This document shows, piece by piece, positions 17,749 through 25,742 of a stretch of DNA of 64,000 nucleotides (its first letter is position 1; each line of letters starts with the position of its first letter). The notes below the pieces were generated by a model. It was not told where the DNA came from and did no database searches. It was given only the letters and a program-made list of their open reading frames with translations. Position numbers and translations under genes: made by a program. Origin of the DNA: DATJGR01 sp963735085 (GTDB taxonomy: Bacteria > Pseudomonadota > Gammaproteobacteria > Pseudomonadales > Azotimanducaceae); contig CAVTJP010000002.1 in the NCBI GenBank assembly GCA_963735085.1, forward strand, positions 992,001 to 1,056,000. The letters run 5' to 3'.

Positions 17749-18708
17749 ATGGGGCCGTCCCGGCTACTGTTCGCGATGTCGCTGGTCATCCTGCCACTCG
17801 AAGCACTCGCCGAGTTGTCCATCGAACGCACGCCCGAGCGCGTCGCGCACGGCGAGTACCTCGTCAAGGCTGTCGTCGGGTGCCGCGGCTGCCACAGTGA
17901 ACGCGACCTCCACAGATACAGCTACCCACCGAAGCAGGGTCGGGAGTTGGCCGGCGGGATCGTGTTCAGAAATATCGGTCCGCGTGCGGTCTCGCCGAAC
18001 ATCACGCCGTACGCACTTGCGGACTGGACCGATCAGCAGATAGTCGACGCCGTCACGCGGGACATCAGCAAGGATGGCCGCCATTTGCATCCGGTGATGC
18101 CTGCGTCGGTCTACGCGATGATGGCACAGGAGGATCTGTACGCGATCATCGCGTACCTGCGCACGGTGCCGGCTGTTACAGGCGGCCCGTATCCTCATGA
18201 GTTTGGCGACGTCGCCTCCGCAGTGGCGGAACTTCCGGCAACGAAGTTGCCGCGGACACAAGAGACGGACGTACAGAGGGGCGCGTATCTGGTTGGGATT
18301 GCTCGCTGCAACGGTTGCCATCATGGCGTGGGAGAGACGCCGGAAACAGGCCCGCCGTTCATTGGCGGCACGGAGTTCAAGCTGCTGGGACGCGGACTCA
18401 TCCGATCGGCCAATCTCACCCCCGATGTTGCGACAGGTCTGGGTGCGTACACGCGTGAAGCCTTCATTGCGCGTGTGAAGGGAATGCGCGGCAGTGAAAA
18501 AGCAGTGATCAAAGACGGCCAGCCCAACACCGCGATGCATTGGTGGGCGTATGCCTACATGACCGACGCCGACCTGGGCGCGATCTACAGCTATCTGCAC
18601 ACGCTTACGCCGGTTTCGAATCGGGTGGTGAGATTCGAACCGCTTCCGGGCAACGTGGTGAGCCCCAATTGGAGCGAGATCAACTCGGGAGACTCGGCGG
18701 CGCGGTGA
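17749..18708 (+). CDS. Di-haem cytochrome c (exported)
   Basis: 319 aa, signal peptide ending near LEALA, strong AAAGGGGG ribosome site. Two CxxCH haem motifs are present, CRGCH at 45-49 and CNGCH at 187-191. Likely axial Met residues are HPVMPAS (Met117) and one in the helix after NTAMHWWAY. Each domain has the family segment SPNIT or SANLTPD and a late YLRTVP or YLHTLTP helix. This is the layout of cytochrome subunits that accept electrons from periplasmic alcohol, sugar or aldehyde dehydrogenases. No dehydrogenase is adjacent; the GMC enzyme at the left edge is a possible but distant partner. Confidence 0.85.
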   Translation: MGPSRLLFAMSLVILPLEALAELSIERTPERVAHGEYLVKAVVGCRGCHSERDLHRYSYPPKQGRELAGGIVFRNIGPRAVSPNITPYALADWTDQQIVDAVTRDISKDGRHLHPVMPASVYAMMAQEDLYAIIAYLRTVPAVTGGPYPHEFGDVASAVAELPATKLPRTQETDVQRGAYLVGIARCNGCHHGVGETPETGPPFIGGTEFKLLGRGLIRSANLTPDVATGLGAYTREAFIARVKGMRGSEKAVIKDGQPNTAMHWWAYAYMTDADLGAIYSYLHTLTPVSNRVVRFEPLPGNVVSPNWSEINSGDSAAR

Positions 18709-18902
18709 ATTCGGCGACGACCAGCTATGGTTACTCGGGCGGTTGGTGTCATGCGCTGGCGCGCGTTTTGAGGGCGAGCTTCCGTCGCGCGTCGCCGCCT
18801 GGTGACGGAATGGGTGCAAATCATAGCGTTCGTAGCGCACGTGGAAGTGTGGCGGGCCAGCGGTCCTGACAGGAGTTGCCCGACCGCCGAGCTTCGTCTT
18901 TG

Positions 18903-19769
18903 TCAGGTCAGCCCTTTCTGACCTTGCTTACTCCAGGCAGCGGCTTCTGATGGTACGAGTTTGTTAAGCCGAGCTTCATAGGCAGCGAGTTCACTCTCGG
19001 TGAGCACGTCCTTCCAGCGTCCATTCGTGCCTTTGAAGATGAAGCCCTTGAGCCCGCCTTCAAAAGAACTTTCGAAATCTCCGACCGTCTCGGGGTGTTC
19101 GCGCATGTATTCAAACGTGCAGCGCTGAACAACCTGTTGGAGTTGGGCATTCGCCAGCGTGATATCCAGAAATTCAGCGATTCGGCGGACCTCCCCTTCG
19201 AAGTCGGCCTTCAGGTCCGCATAGTGCACCAGCAGAAGGTTGCCCCGATGTCGCTGTTCCCAATAGGTGGCGATCATGCCGAAGTAGCCATCCACGTTCT
19301 GCAGCCAGGCGTCAAAGAACGCGTGGGGATCGCCGGTATATATCGGCATCGGCGGCACGTTGCGTTCCTGCGCTCGGCGATTCACATCATCGATGATCTT
19401 CATCCGTTCTGTGTGGTTCAGCCAGGACATGAAGGCATCACGCCCATCTCTACCAACGAAGATCTATTTAGAATGATCGAACCACGGCACACTGGTCGCT
19501 GGAGAATGGGATTTCAGCACTCGACGCTTCGTCATCCGGTTGATCGCGGCGTGCATTTCTTCTTCAGCCCAGAAGTTCGCCTCTATCCAGGGAGATATCT
19601 CCGCGACCGACGCTTCAAAGTCACCATCCGGACGCACGAGGTTGCAACAGATGGTTTGCATCCAGGTCGTCCCGCATTTGCCCGGCGTACAGACAAAGAC
19701 GTCGCCCGCACGGGGTTCGAACTGCTTCCAGCGACGATAGTCTGCAATCGCGTTTTCGTGCGGCAGCAA
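18903..19769 (-). pseudogene. Sulfotransferase interrupted by one amber codon
   Basis: One continuous reading frame encodes a PAPS-dependent sulfotransferase except for a single TAG at 19464-19466. The N-terminal part has the PAPS-binding loop VFVCTPGKCGTTWMQT and RVLKSHSPATSVPW. The C-terminal part begins with the 3'-phosphate motif IFVGRDGRDAFMSWLNH. The stop falls exactly where relatives have an aromatic residue (KYIxVGRD), so a Tyr codon has probably become TAG. No ATG start is evident; the frame opens after a TAG near 19819 with only TTG or weaker starts. It may be a recent pseudogene. Confidence 0.8.
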
Positions 19770-19953
19770 TTTGTCGAAGATTGCCTTCCATGCGATCCGC
19801 CCACCAGCCCCTACGAACTAACGACTAAACCAGACCTTCCAGAAATCGTCCACTGCTTCTGGTCAAGGCGCAACGGGGCTGACTGTTCCCTGATGGTGCA
19901 TTGAGCTGTGCGCTTCCGATCCAAACGGTCGGGATCTCCCTCCACCGCTCGAA

Positions 19954-20340
19954 TCATTCGCTCACCCAGCGCTTCGCCTCGGTGAGTTCGCTGTTGTGGA
20001 ACACCCGCACGTGCCCAGGAATCGCCAGGCCGAAGACCCGAATCGCAGCACGGATCCACTCGACGTCCGAAACGACCGCCATCTTCTCCCAGCCGGCGAG
20101 GTGCTTGAGGCCGAGCTTGGTGTCGTCCCACATAGCGGCGGTTTCGAAGCCATCGAAGTCTTCGCCGAGCTGATAGAGAAAGCGGACCTTGGAATGTCGG
20201 GCGAACACCGCCTCCACCGCCGGAATGATGACCGACTCGTAGTCGTCGGCGGTGACGATTCCCTTGGCACTGAAGCCGAGTACAGTGTCCGGCAGACCCG
20301 CGATCCGTTCGATCAACTCGAAACCTCCTGGCCAGCGCAT
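19954..20340 (-). CDS. SpoIIAA-like (STAS-fold) protein
   Basis: 128 aa from the ATG at 20340; a TTG at 20373 would add 11 residues. Homology begins at FELIERIAGLPDTVLGF and continues with GIVTADDYESVIIPAVEA, VRFLYQLGEDFDGF, AMWDDTKLGLKHL and a final IPGHVRVF segment. This is the pattern of the SpoIIAA-like family of stress-associated STAS/CRAL-TRIO-like proteins found in many proteobacteria. Its function is not established. It is divergent from the GST gene at 20373 with a very short shared upstream region. Confidence 0.75.
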   Translation of the reverse strand: MRWPGGFELIERIAGLPDTVLGFSAKGIVTADDYESVIIPAVEAVFARHSKVRFLYQLGEDFDGFETAAMWDDTKLGLKHLAGWEKMAVVSDVEWIRAAIRVFGLAIPGHVRVFHNSELTEAKRWVSE

Positions 20341-20372
20341 GGTACTGCAGCTGACCAAACAGGGAGACGCCA

Positions 20373-21110
20373 ATGAACACCGACTATCAGCTCTACTACT
20401 GGCCCGGCATTCAGGGACGCGGCGAGTTCGTGCGGCTCATGCTGGAGGATGCCGGCGCGTCGTATGTCGATGTCGCGCGACTGCCCAACGATCGAGGTGG
20501 CGGAGTCGACGCCATCATCACGCTCCTCCGCCGCCGCGACATCGCCACCTGCCCGTTTGCACCACCGATCCTCCAGCACGGCGACCTCTACATCGGTCAA
20601 ACCGCGACGATCTGCCGCTACATCGGCCTTCGCCACGATCTCGCGCCAGCGCACGAACCGGATCGCTGGCGCGCCGAACACCTGCAGCTGACGATTGCCG
20701 ATCTGGTCGACGAGATTCACGACGCGCACCACCCCATTGCCGGTTCGTTGTACTACGAAGATCAGAAGGACGAGGCGCTGCGGCGCGCACATTTCTTCCG
20801 GAACGAGCGCTTGCCGAAATACCTTGGCTACTTCGAGCGTGTCGTTGCCCGGAACGATGAATCCGGCGCGCAGTGGGCCGTCGGAACCAATTGCACCCAC
20901 GTCGATCTGTCGCTGTTTCAGATCGTCGCGGGTCTGTCATACGCGTTCCCGAATGCGCTCGGCGCGATCAGCTCCAAGTATGCACGGTTGTTCGAGATTC
21001 ACGATCGCGTGGCCCAGCGACCGAACATTGCCGCCTATCTCGACTCGGAACGCCGGCTACCGCTCAACGAGGAAGGTGTGTTCCGTCACTATTCCGAACT
21101 GGATGCATAG
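20373..21110 (+). CDS. Glutathione S-transferase
   Basis: 245 aa with a GGGAG ribosome site. The N-terminus YQLYYWPGIQGRGEFVRLMLE is typical of sigma/alpha-like GSTs with the catalytic Tyr near residue 8. GQTATICRYI forms the glutathione gamma-glutamyl site. The C-terminal all-helical domain contains AVGTNCTHVDLSLFQIV. It probably conjugates electrophiles or isomerises substrates. A 57-codon remnant of an XRE regulator follows directly after the stop codon in the same frame. Confidence 0.8.
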   Translation: MNTDYQLYYWPGIQGRGEFVRLMLEDAGASYVDVARLPNDRGGGVDAIITLLRRRDIATCPFAPPILQHGDLYIGQTATICRYIGLRHDLAPAHEPDRWRAEHLQLTIADLVDEIHDAHHPIAGSLYYEDQKDEALRRAHFFRNERLPKYLGYFERVVARNDESGAQWAVGTNCTHVDLSLFQIVAGLSYAFPNALGAISSKYARLFEIHDRVAQRPNIAAYLDSERRLPLNEEGVFRHYSELDA

Positions 21111-21116
21111 CACCCC

Positions 21117-21287
21117 AGCAGGAAGACCGGCCTCTCTCAGCCCCAGTTTGCGTCGTTGCTCGGCGTATCGGTTCGAACGTTGCAGGGTTGGGAGCAAGGA
21201 CGTAAGCAACCGAGTGGTGCTGCACGTACCTTGCTCGGAATTGCGTGCACCAACCCCAAGGCGGTGTTGGCAGTTGCGACGAAGTAG
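21117..21287 (+). pseudogene. XRE-family helix-turn-helix regulator, C-terminal remnant
   Basis: Starting 6 nt after the GST stop and in the same frame, 56 codons read GLSQPQFASLLGVSVRTLQG, then WEQGRKQPSGAARTLL and NPKAVLAVATK, ending in TAG at 21285-21287. This is the helix-turn-helix and C-terminus of the antitoxin-like XRE family (NadS/HigA type). The N-terminal part and any start codon are missing, as is a partner toxin. The original TA or regulator locus was apparently deleted up to this point. Confidence 0.7.
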
Positions 21288-21358
21288 CCAGTCAATGGTG
21301 CGTCTATCTCAGCTTGGTGCGACGCTCGAACGTAGCGCGGCAAACAGAGGAATCCGAC

Positions 21359-22030
21359 ATGAAAGAAGCGCTCGGTCTTTCCCAACTCAAAAGCATCTAC
21401 GCGCGCATCTCGCGCCGCTACGACCGTCAGCACGCTCTCACCACCGCCGGCTCCGATCAGCGAGGCCGGGCCATGCTCGTCGAGAGCGCGGTGCGTGCCG
21501 GCGATGTCGTGCTCGACTGCGGCGCCGGCACTGGAACGACGGGCATTCTGGCCGCGAGGAAGGCCGCGCCGAATGGCAGCGTGACGCTATTTGAACTGAG
21601 CGATGAAATGCTGAACGTCGCGCGCGCGAAGGTTGCTCGCGTTGACTCGGGCGCGAAGGTCGAGTTCCGCACCGGGGACATGGTTGATCTGCCGTTCGAC
21701 GACGACACGTTCGACGTCGTTCTATCCACCTATAGCCTGTGCCCCTTATACGATCCGGTGAAGGGCGCGCTGGAGATGTATCGAGTGACCAGACCCGGCG
21801 GCAAGATCGGGGCGGCGCATTCGACAGAACCCGAGGGGCGTTTCGTGAAGGCACTGGCAGACAAAGTCGAAGACATCGTCTGGCGCTTTCCGAGCCTCTC
21901 GATGGGCTGCCGGGCGGTCGAAGTTCTGCCTGCGCTCAAACAGGCGGGAGGACGCGTGCTGCTGCAACGTCGGATTGGCGTTCCGCTATGGCCCTTCCTG
22001 GTCTTTATCGTTGAGAAGCCCGTGGGTTGA
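21359..22030 (+). CDS. Class I SAM-dependent methyltransferase
   Basis: 223 aa from the ATG at 21359 (AGAGGA 8 nt upstream). An N-terminal helix with YARISRRYDRQHAL precedes motif I VLDCGAGTGTTGI, motif II (VTLFELSDEML) and the later DLPFDDDTFDVVLSTYSLC. RVTRPGGKIGAAHS is motif III. The layout resembles UbiE/MenG-type C-methyltransferases, but the C-terminal substrate region is not diagnostic. Cytoplasmic; substrate unknown. It is convergent with the ApbE gene. Confidence 0.8.
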   Translation: MKEALGLSQLKSIYARISRRYDRQHALTTAGSDQRGRAMLVESAVRAGDVVLDCGAGTGTTGILAARKAAPNGSVTLFELSDEMLNVARAKVARVDSGAKVEFRTGDMVDLPFDDDTFDVVLSTYSLCPLYDPVKGALEMYRVTRPGGKIGAAHSTEPEGRFVKALADKVEDIVWRFPSLSMGCRAVEVLPALKQAGGRVLLQRRIGVPLWPFLVFIVEKPVG

Positions 22031-22061
22031 CGGCGAAGCGCCTTACCTGAGCGCAAGCGCT

Positions 22062-23066
22062 TCAATGCTGTTCCGGTGCCGGTTCCAAACCCTTCGAATA
22101 CAACACCCTGCCGTCCGGCGTTACCAGAATCGCGTCCACGTCGTCGAGCGAGTTGTAAATCTTCATCGCCTCCTCCGGCCCCAGCACGAAAGCGGTCTTC
22201 GACAGGCCGTCGGTGCGCGTTGCCGTTGGCGCCAGAATCGTCGCGCTGCGTACTTTGCTGGCCGAATGACCCGTGTGCGGATCGATGATGTGGTGATAGC
22301 GCACACCGTTTTCTATGAAATAGCGTTCGTAGTCACCGGACGTGGAGATCGCTGTGTCGACCAGCGGAATCTTCGCGATCACCTTCGTCGGGTCGTCAGG
22401 GTGGCGAATCGCCACGATCCACGGCTTACCGAATCGGTCGCCGATGATGCGGCTGTCACCGCCCGCGGTGACCAGCGCATGCGTGATGCCCATCGATTTG
22501 AGTATTGCGATGCCGCTGTCCACCGCATGTCCTTTCGCGATGCCACCCAGATCGATACGCACGCCAGGCTGTGTGAACGATACCGTGTGTCCTTTTGGAT
22601 CGAGCACGATGTGGTGATAGTTCACCTCCGGCAGCGCCGAATCGATCTGCGCCTCGGTCGGGTGTTTGTGCGTGTGGAAATCGTACATGAAGCCGACGCT
22701 CGCGTAGGTGATGTCGAACGCGCCGTGGGTGATACGGGAATACTCGATCGACGTGGACAGCAGATCGTACAGCTCCATACTGATCGGCACCGGACGCTTC
22801 GCCGCGTTGTCGTTGACGTCGGAGACTTCGCTGTCGGGTTTGTACGTGCTCATGTCGCGATCGATGCGGCGCATGTCGTCCATCACCGCATCGATTGCCT
22901 TGTTTGCGAGCGTCGCGTCGTCGGACCACAGCTCCACGACGATCCGCGTCCCCATGATGCCGTCGTTGGTGCGCTCGAACCATTTCGCCTGAGCCGTGTT
23001 CGCCGCCGTGAAGCCAAAGCTCGCCACGATCAGCACGCACCACACATGAACGCTCACATTCGGCAT
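22062..23066 (-). CDS. apbE: FAD:protein FMN transferase (ApbE family), exported
   Basis: 334 aa from the ATG at 23066; a GTG three codons upstream is too close to the AGGAG. There is an N-terminal signal peptide (VWCVLIVASFGFTAANTAQA). Family motifs are IMGTRIVVELW, VRIDLGGIAKGHAVD, HALVTAGGDSRIIG and HIIDPHTGHSA. ApbE enzymes transfer FMN from FAD to Thr/Ser of periplasmic flavoproteins using Mg2+. It is the last gene of an operon with a Mo-oxidoreductase and a cytochrome b, 24 nt downstream of the former. No FMN_bind-domain target is visible nearby, so the flavinylated partner is unknown. Confidence 0.88.
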   Translation of the reverse strand: MPNVSVHVWCVLIVASFGFTAANTAQAKWFERTNDGIMGTRIVVELWSDDATLANKAIDAVMDDMRRIDRDMSTYKPDSEVSDVNDNAAKRPVPISMELYDLLSTSIEYSRITHGAFDITYASVGFMYDFHTHKHPTEAQIDSALPEVNYHHIVLDPKGHTVSFTQPGVRIDLGGIAKGHAVDSGIAILKSMGITHALVTAGGDSRIIGDRFGKPWIVAIRHPDDPTKVIAKIPLVDTAISTSGDYERYFIENGVRYHHIIDPHTGHSASKVRSATILAPTATRTDGLSKTAFVLGPEEAMKIYNSLDDVDAILVTPDGRVLYSKGLEPAPEQH

Positions 23067-23090
23067 TCGAATCACATCTCCTAGCGTTAA

Positions 23091-23873
23091 TCAGATACCG
23101 GCATACCACGCGTAGCCGCGGTCTTCCCAATAGCCGCCGTTGCCGCCGTACAGCGCGTCGAACTTTTCGACCAACTCGATGCGCATGATGTACTTCGCCA
23201 TCTTGTAGCCGAGCTGGCGCTCGATGCGCACGCGGATTGGAGCGCCGTTGGCGATCGGCAGGTCCGCGTCGTTCAGGCCATACGCGAGGATCGTTTGCGG
23301 ATGGTACGCATCGACCATGTCGATACTCTCGTAGTACGGCTGCGTGCCGTCGCGGCCCATCGGATCCGCGCAGTGGAACACGACGTAGCGCGCATTAGGT
23401 AGCGGCTGCACGCGTGCGAGTACTTCGTGCAGCGGCACGCCGGTCCATTTGCCGATCGCGCTCCACCCCTCTACACAATCGTGGCGGGTGATCTGGGTAC
23501 GGCTCGGCAGCGCTTTGAGGTCTGCCAGCGACAACTGTGCGGGCTGCGCAACGAGCCCGTCTATGCGTAGCCGCCAGTCGGCAAACGCGTTCGCCGCCAG
23601 CGCGTCATACGCGGCGCTGCGCGGATGCGACGTACCGTTGCTGCGGAATGGTCCCTTGATGTCTGCTTCTGTGAATTCCTGTGCCAGTGCATCGCGGCCG
23701 AGCACGAGTCGTTGGCTCGCCAGCGTCAAAGTCTCACCGGTCTTCAGCAGCTTCGAAAACCACGGCGCGGCATTCAGCTTGTCACAGCCCGCAACCACGA
23801 CCGCCGACAGCGCGCCGAGCGACACACGCAGAAACCCGCGACGCGACCTACCCGCTTGCTCGCGCTCACGCAT
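23091..23873 (-). CDS. Tat-exported molybdopterin oxidoreductase (sulfite-oxidase/MsrP type)
   Basis: 260 aa. Twin-arginine signal at residues 10-15 (SRRGFL) followed by a hydrophobic stretch and VVAGC, so lipidation is also possible. The oxidoreductase molybdopterin domain has the Mo-ligand Cys133 in TRHDCVEGWSAIGKWTGVPL, then YVVFHCADPMG, YGLNDADLPIANGAPIRV and the C-terminal GYKMAKYIMRIELV. It resembles the MsrP/YedY branch of the sulfite oxidase family, which acts in the periplasm. It overlaps the upstream cytochrome b gene by 8 nt, which should supply electrons (as MsrQ does in other bacteria). The substrate is not known. Confidence 0.85.
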   Translation of the reverse strand: MREREQAGRSRRGFLRVSLGALSAVVVAGCDKLNAAPWFSKLLKTGETLTLASQRLVLGRDALAQEFTEADIKGPFRSNGTSHPRSAAYDALAANAFADWRLRIDGLVAQPAQLSLADLKALPSRTQITRHDCVEGWSAIGKWTGVPLHEVLARVQPLPNARYVVFHCADPMGRDGTQPYYESIDMVDAYHPQTILAYGLNDADLPIANGAPIRVRIERQLGYKMAKYIMRIELVEKFDALYGGNGGYWEDRGYAWYAGI

Positions 23874-24804
23874 TCGGAGTTCCTGGTTCGATGGGGGGTT
23901 CCATCATGTTCGGCTCGCTTACCGGTTCGATTCGAAACCGCCCGTTGATCATCGAGCGCATGTGGTTCCACAGCCCATAGGCAATCACGAGAAAAACGTG
24001 CAACGCGGTGAACGCAACCAACGCCAGCGCGAATGCAAAGTGCAAGGTACGCGCGGATTGCCGGCCGCCGAACACGTCCACCCAGCCGGGTAGCAGCGCA
24101 TCAAGTCCAGGCGACATTGCAAAACCCATCAGGATCACGCCCGGCAGCAACACGAAGATCACGCTGAGGTAAGTCAGCTTCTGCAGTACGTTGTAGGTGC
24201 GCGCGGCCTCGCCCTTCGGGTGGCGAAAGCGCGCGTGGTCCTTGATCGATTGCCAGATTGAACCCAGATCGCGACGGCTCGGCGTGAGATCGCGCCACAG
24301 GTGTCGGCTGAAGAGCGACCAGATCACGTACGCGAGCCCATTGACGAGGAACACCCACATGAAGAAGAAGTGCCAGCGCCGCGCATCCGCCAGCGAATAC
24401 GTCGATGGAATCGTCAGCCAGTGCGGGAACGCGAGCATCGTCGGTGCCCCATTCACGCCCGGCGCAATGCCAAACAGTCCGGTGGTATCGAACGCGTGTC
24501 CGAACACCGTGGTTATGCCGCGCACGCCACTGCTGCCGTCATGAAACGCGCCGATGCTCAGCACCGTCGGCGCACCACCGTAGGATTGTTCGCCCCAATT
24601 CAGGGTCTGGTGCGCATTGAATATCATCAGTCCGCTCATCAGCATCAGGAAAAACGCAACCACGTTGATCCAATGCATGATGCGCACCGGCAACCGATGC
24701 CGATAGTACAGTTCGCCTCGCGCAGCCAGCACCGGCGCCTGATGCGTAACCGACGTTTCCCCGTTTTCCTGTCCTTCATCGGGGCCAGTCTGATCGTTCG
24801 GCAT
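23866..24804 (-). CDS. Cytochrome b / b561-type membrane subunit
   Basis: 312 aa. After a charged N-terminal region there are four main membrane helices. The first contains RIMHWINVVAFFLMLMSGL (His haem ligand) and the second RRWHFFFMWVFLVNGLAYV. LTYLSVIFVLLPGVILMGF and ARTLHFAFALALVAFTALHVFLVI give further His residues. This is the thiosulfate-reductase/formate-dehydrogenase-gamma type of di-haem b cytochrome, passing electrons between quinol and a periplasmic enzyme. It is the first gene of the operon with the Mo-oxidoreductase and ApbE. Confidence 0.85.
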   Translation of the reverse strand: MPNDQTGPDEGQENGETSVTHQAPVLAARGELYYRHRLPVRIMHWINVVAFFLMLMSGLMIFNAHQTLNWGEQSYGGAPTVLSIGAFHDGSSGVRGITTVFGHAFDTTGLFGIAPGVNGAPTMLAFPHWLTIPSTYSLADARRWHFFFMWVFLVNGLAYVIWSLFSRHLWRDLTPSRRDLGSIWQSIKDHARFRHPKGEAARTYNVLQKLTYLSVIFVLLPGVILMGFAMSPGLDALLPGWVDVFGGRQSARTLHFAFALALVAFTALHVFLVIAYGLWNHMRSMINGRFRIEPVSEPNMMEPPIEPGTPNA

Positions 24805-24901
24805 ACTTCGATTCCCACAACGCCCGGTGCAATCGTATCGCAGACCCGATAGCCATGGCGCGGGTTACCATGCATGACTTGGCTGGAACCGGAGACCACA
24901 C

Positions 24902-25711
24902 GTGGCACAGCGATACGAAAATTACCAGCGGTTGCGGTTCGACTATCCCGAACCACGCATCCTGCGCATTACCATCCACCGACCGGAGCGGTTGAACGCG
25001 CTCGATGCGATTGGTCATCGCGAACTCACCTATGTGTGGCGCGAGGTCGATGCGGATCAGGACATCGACTGCGTAATTATCACCGGCTCCGGCAAGGCCT
25101 TCTCGGCGGGCGGCGATTTCGAAATGATCGATCGCATCATCGACGACGCGACGGTGCGCGCGAACACGTGGAAGGAAGCGCGCGATCTCGTCTACAACCT
25201 GATCAACTGCGGCAAGCCGATCATTTCTGCGATCAACGGCGTCGCCGTTGGCGCCGGACTGGTTGCCGCGTTGCTTGCCGACATTTCGATTGCGGCGCGC
25301 TCGGTGGTGATCACCGATGGCCATACGCGGCTGGGGGTCGCTGCCGGCGATCATGCCGCGATTGTCTGGCCGCTGTTGTGCGGAATGGCGAAGGCGAAGT
25401 ACTACCTGTTGACGTGCGACAGATTAGGCGGCGAAGAAGCCGAGCGCATCGGCCTGGTCTCAATGTGCGTCGACGATGCCGTACTGATGGACACCGCGCT
25501 CGAGGTGGCGCGAAAGATCACCGCCGGCGCGCCCAATGCAATTCGCTGGACGAAATATGCGCTGAACAATTGGCTCCGGATGGCGGGGCCGTCGTTCGAT
25601 GCATCGACGGCGCTGGAAATGCTCGGCTTTGCGAGCCCGGAGGGACGCGAGGGTCTGGATGCGCTTCAGCAAAAGCGTGCGCCGAATTTCGCCAAAGGTT
25701 CGCCGCTGTAG
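24902..25711 (+). CDS. Enoyl-CoA hydratase/isomerase family protein
   Basis: 269 aa from a GTG. Crotonase-fold motifs are RITIHRPERLNALDA, IITGSGKAFSAGGDF (oxyanion hole), INGVAVGAGLVAALLADI and the helix after HTRLGVAAGDHAAIVWPLL. The second catalytic Glu of classical hydratases is replaced by the GDHAA segment, as in several isomerase or hydrolase subgroups, so the exact reaction is open. It should act on acyl-CoA in beta-oxidation-like degradation. Divergent from the cytochrome b operon. Confidence 0.85.
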   Translation: MAQRYENYQRLRFDYPEPRILRITIHRPERLNALDAIGHRELTYVWREVDADQDIDCVIITGSGKAFSAGGDFEMIDRIIDDATVRANTWKEARDLVYNLINCGKPIISAINGVAVGAGLVAALLADISIAARSVVITDGHTRLGVAAGDHAAIVWPLLCGMAKAKYYLLTCDRLGGEEAERIGLVSMCVDDAVLMDTALEVARKITAGAPNAIRWTKYALNNWLRMAGPSFDASTALEMLGFASPEGREGLDALQQKRAPNFAKGSPL

Positions 25712-25742
25712 CCCGTCGCACGGCGCTGTAAATCAACGGCAG

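Noticed and set aside
18905..18924. Small inverted repeat AGGTCAG...CTGACCT near the sulfotransferase stop
   Set aside because: Only 7-bp arms inside coding sequence with no T run; the resemblance to the GGTCAGA family is too short to count as a copy.
19464..19466. Pyrrolysine or programmed read-through at the amber codon
   Set aside because: No pyl genes or read-through context are visible; a nonsense mutation is simpler.
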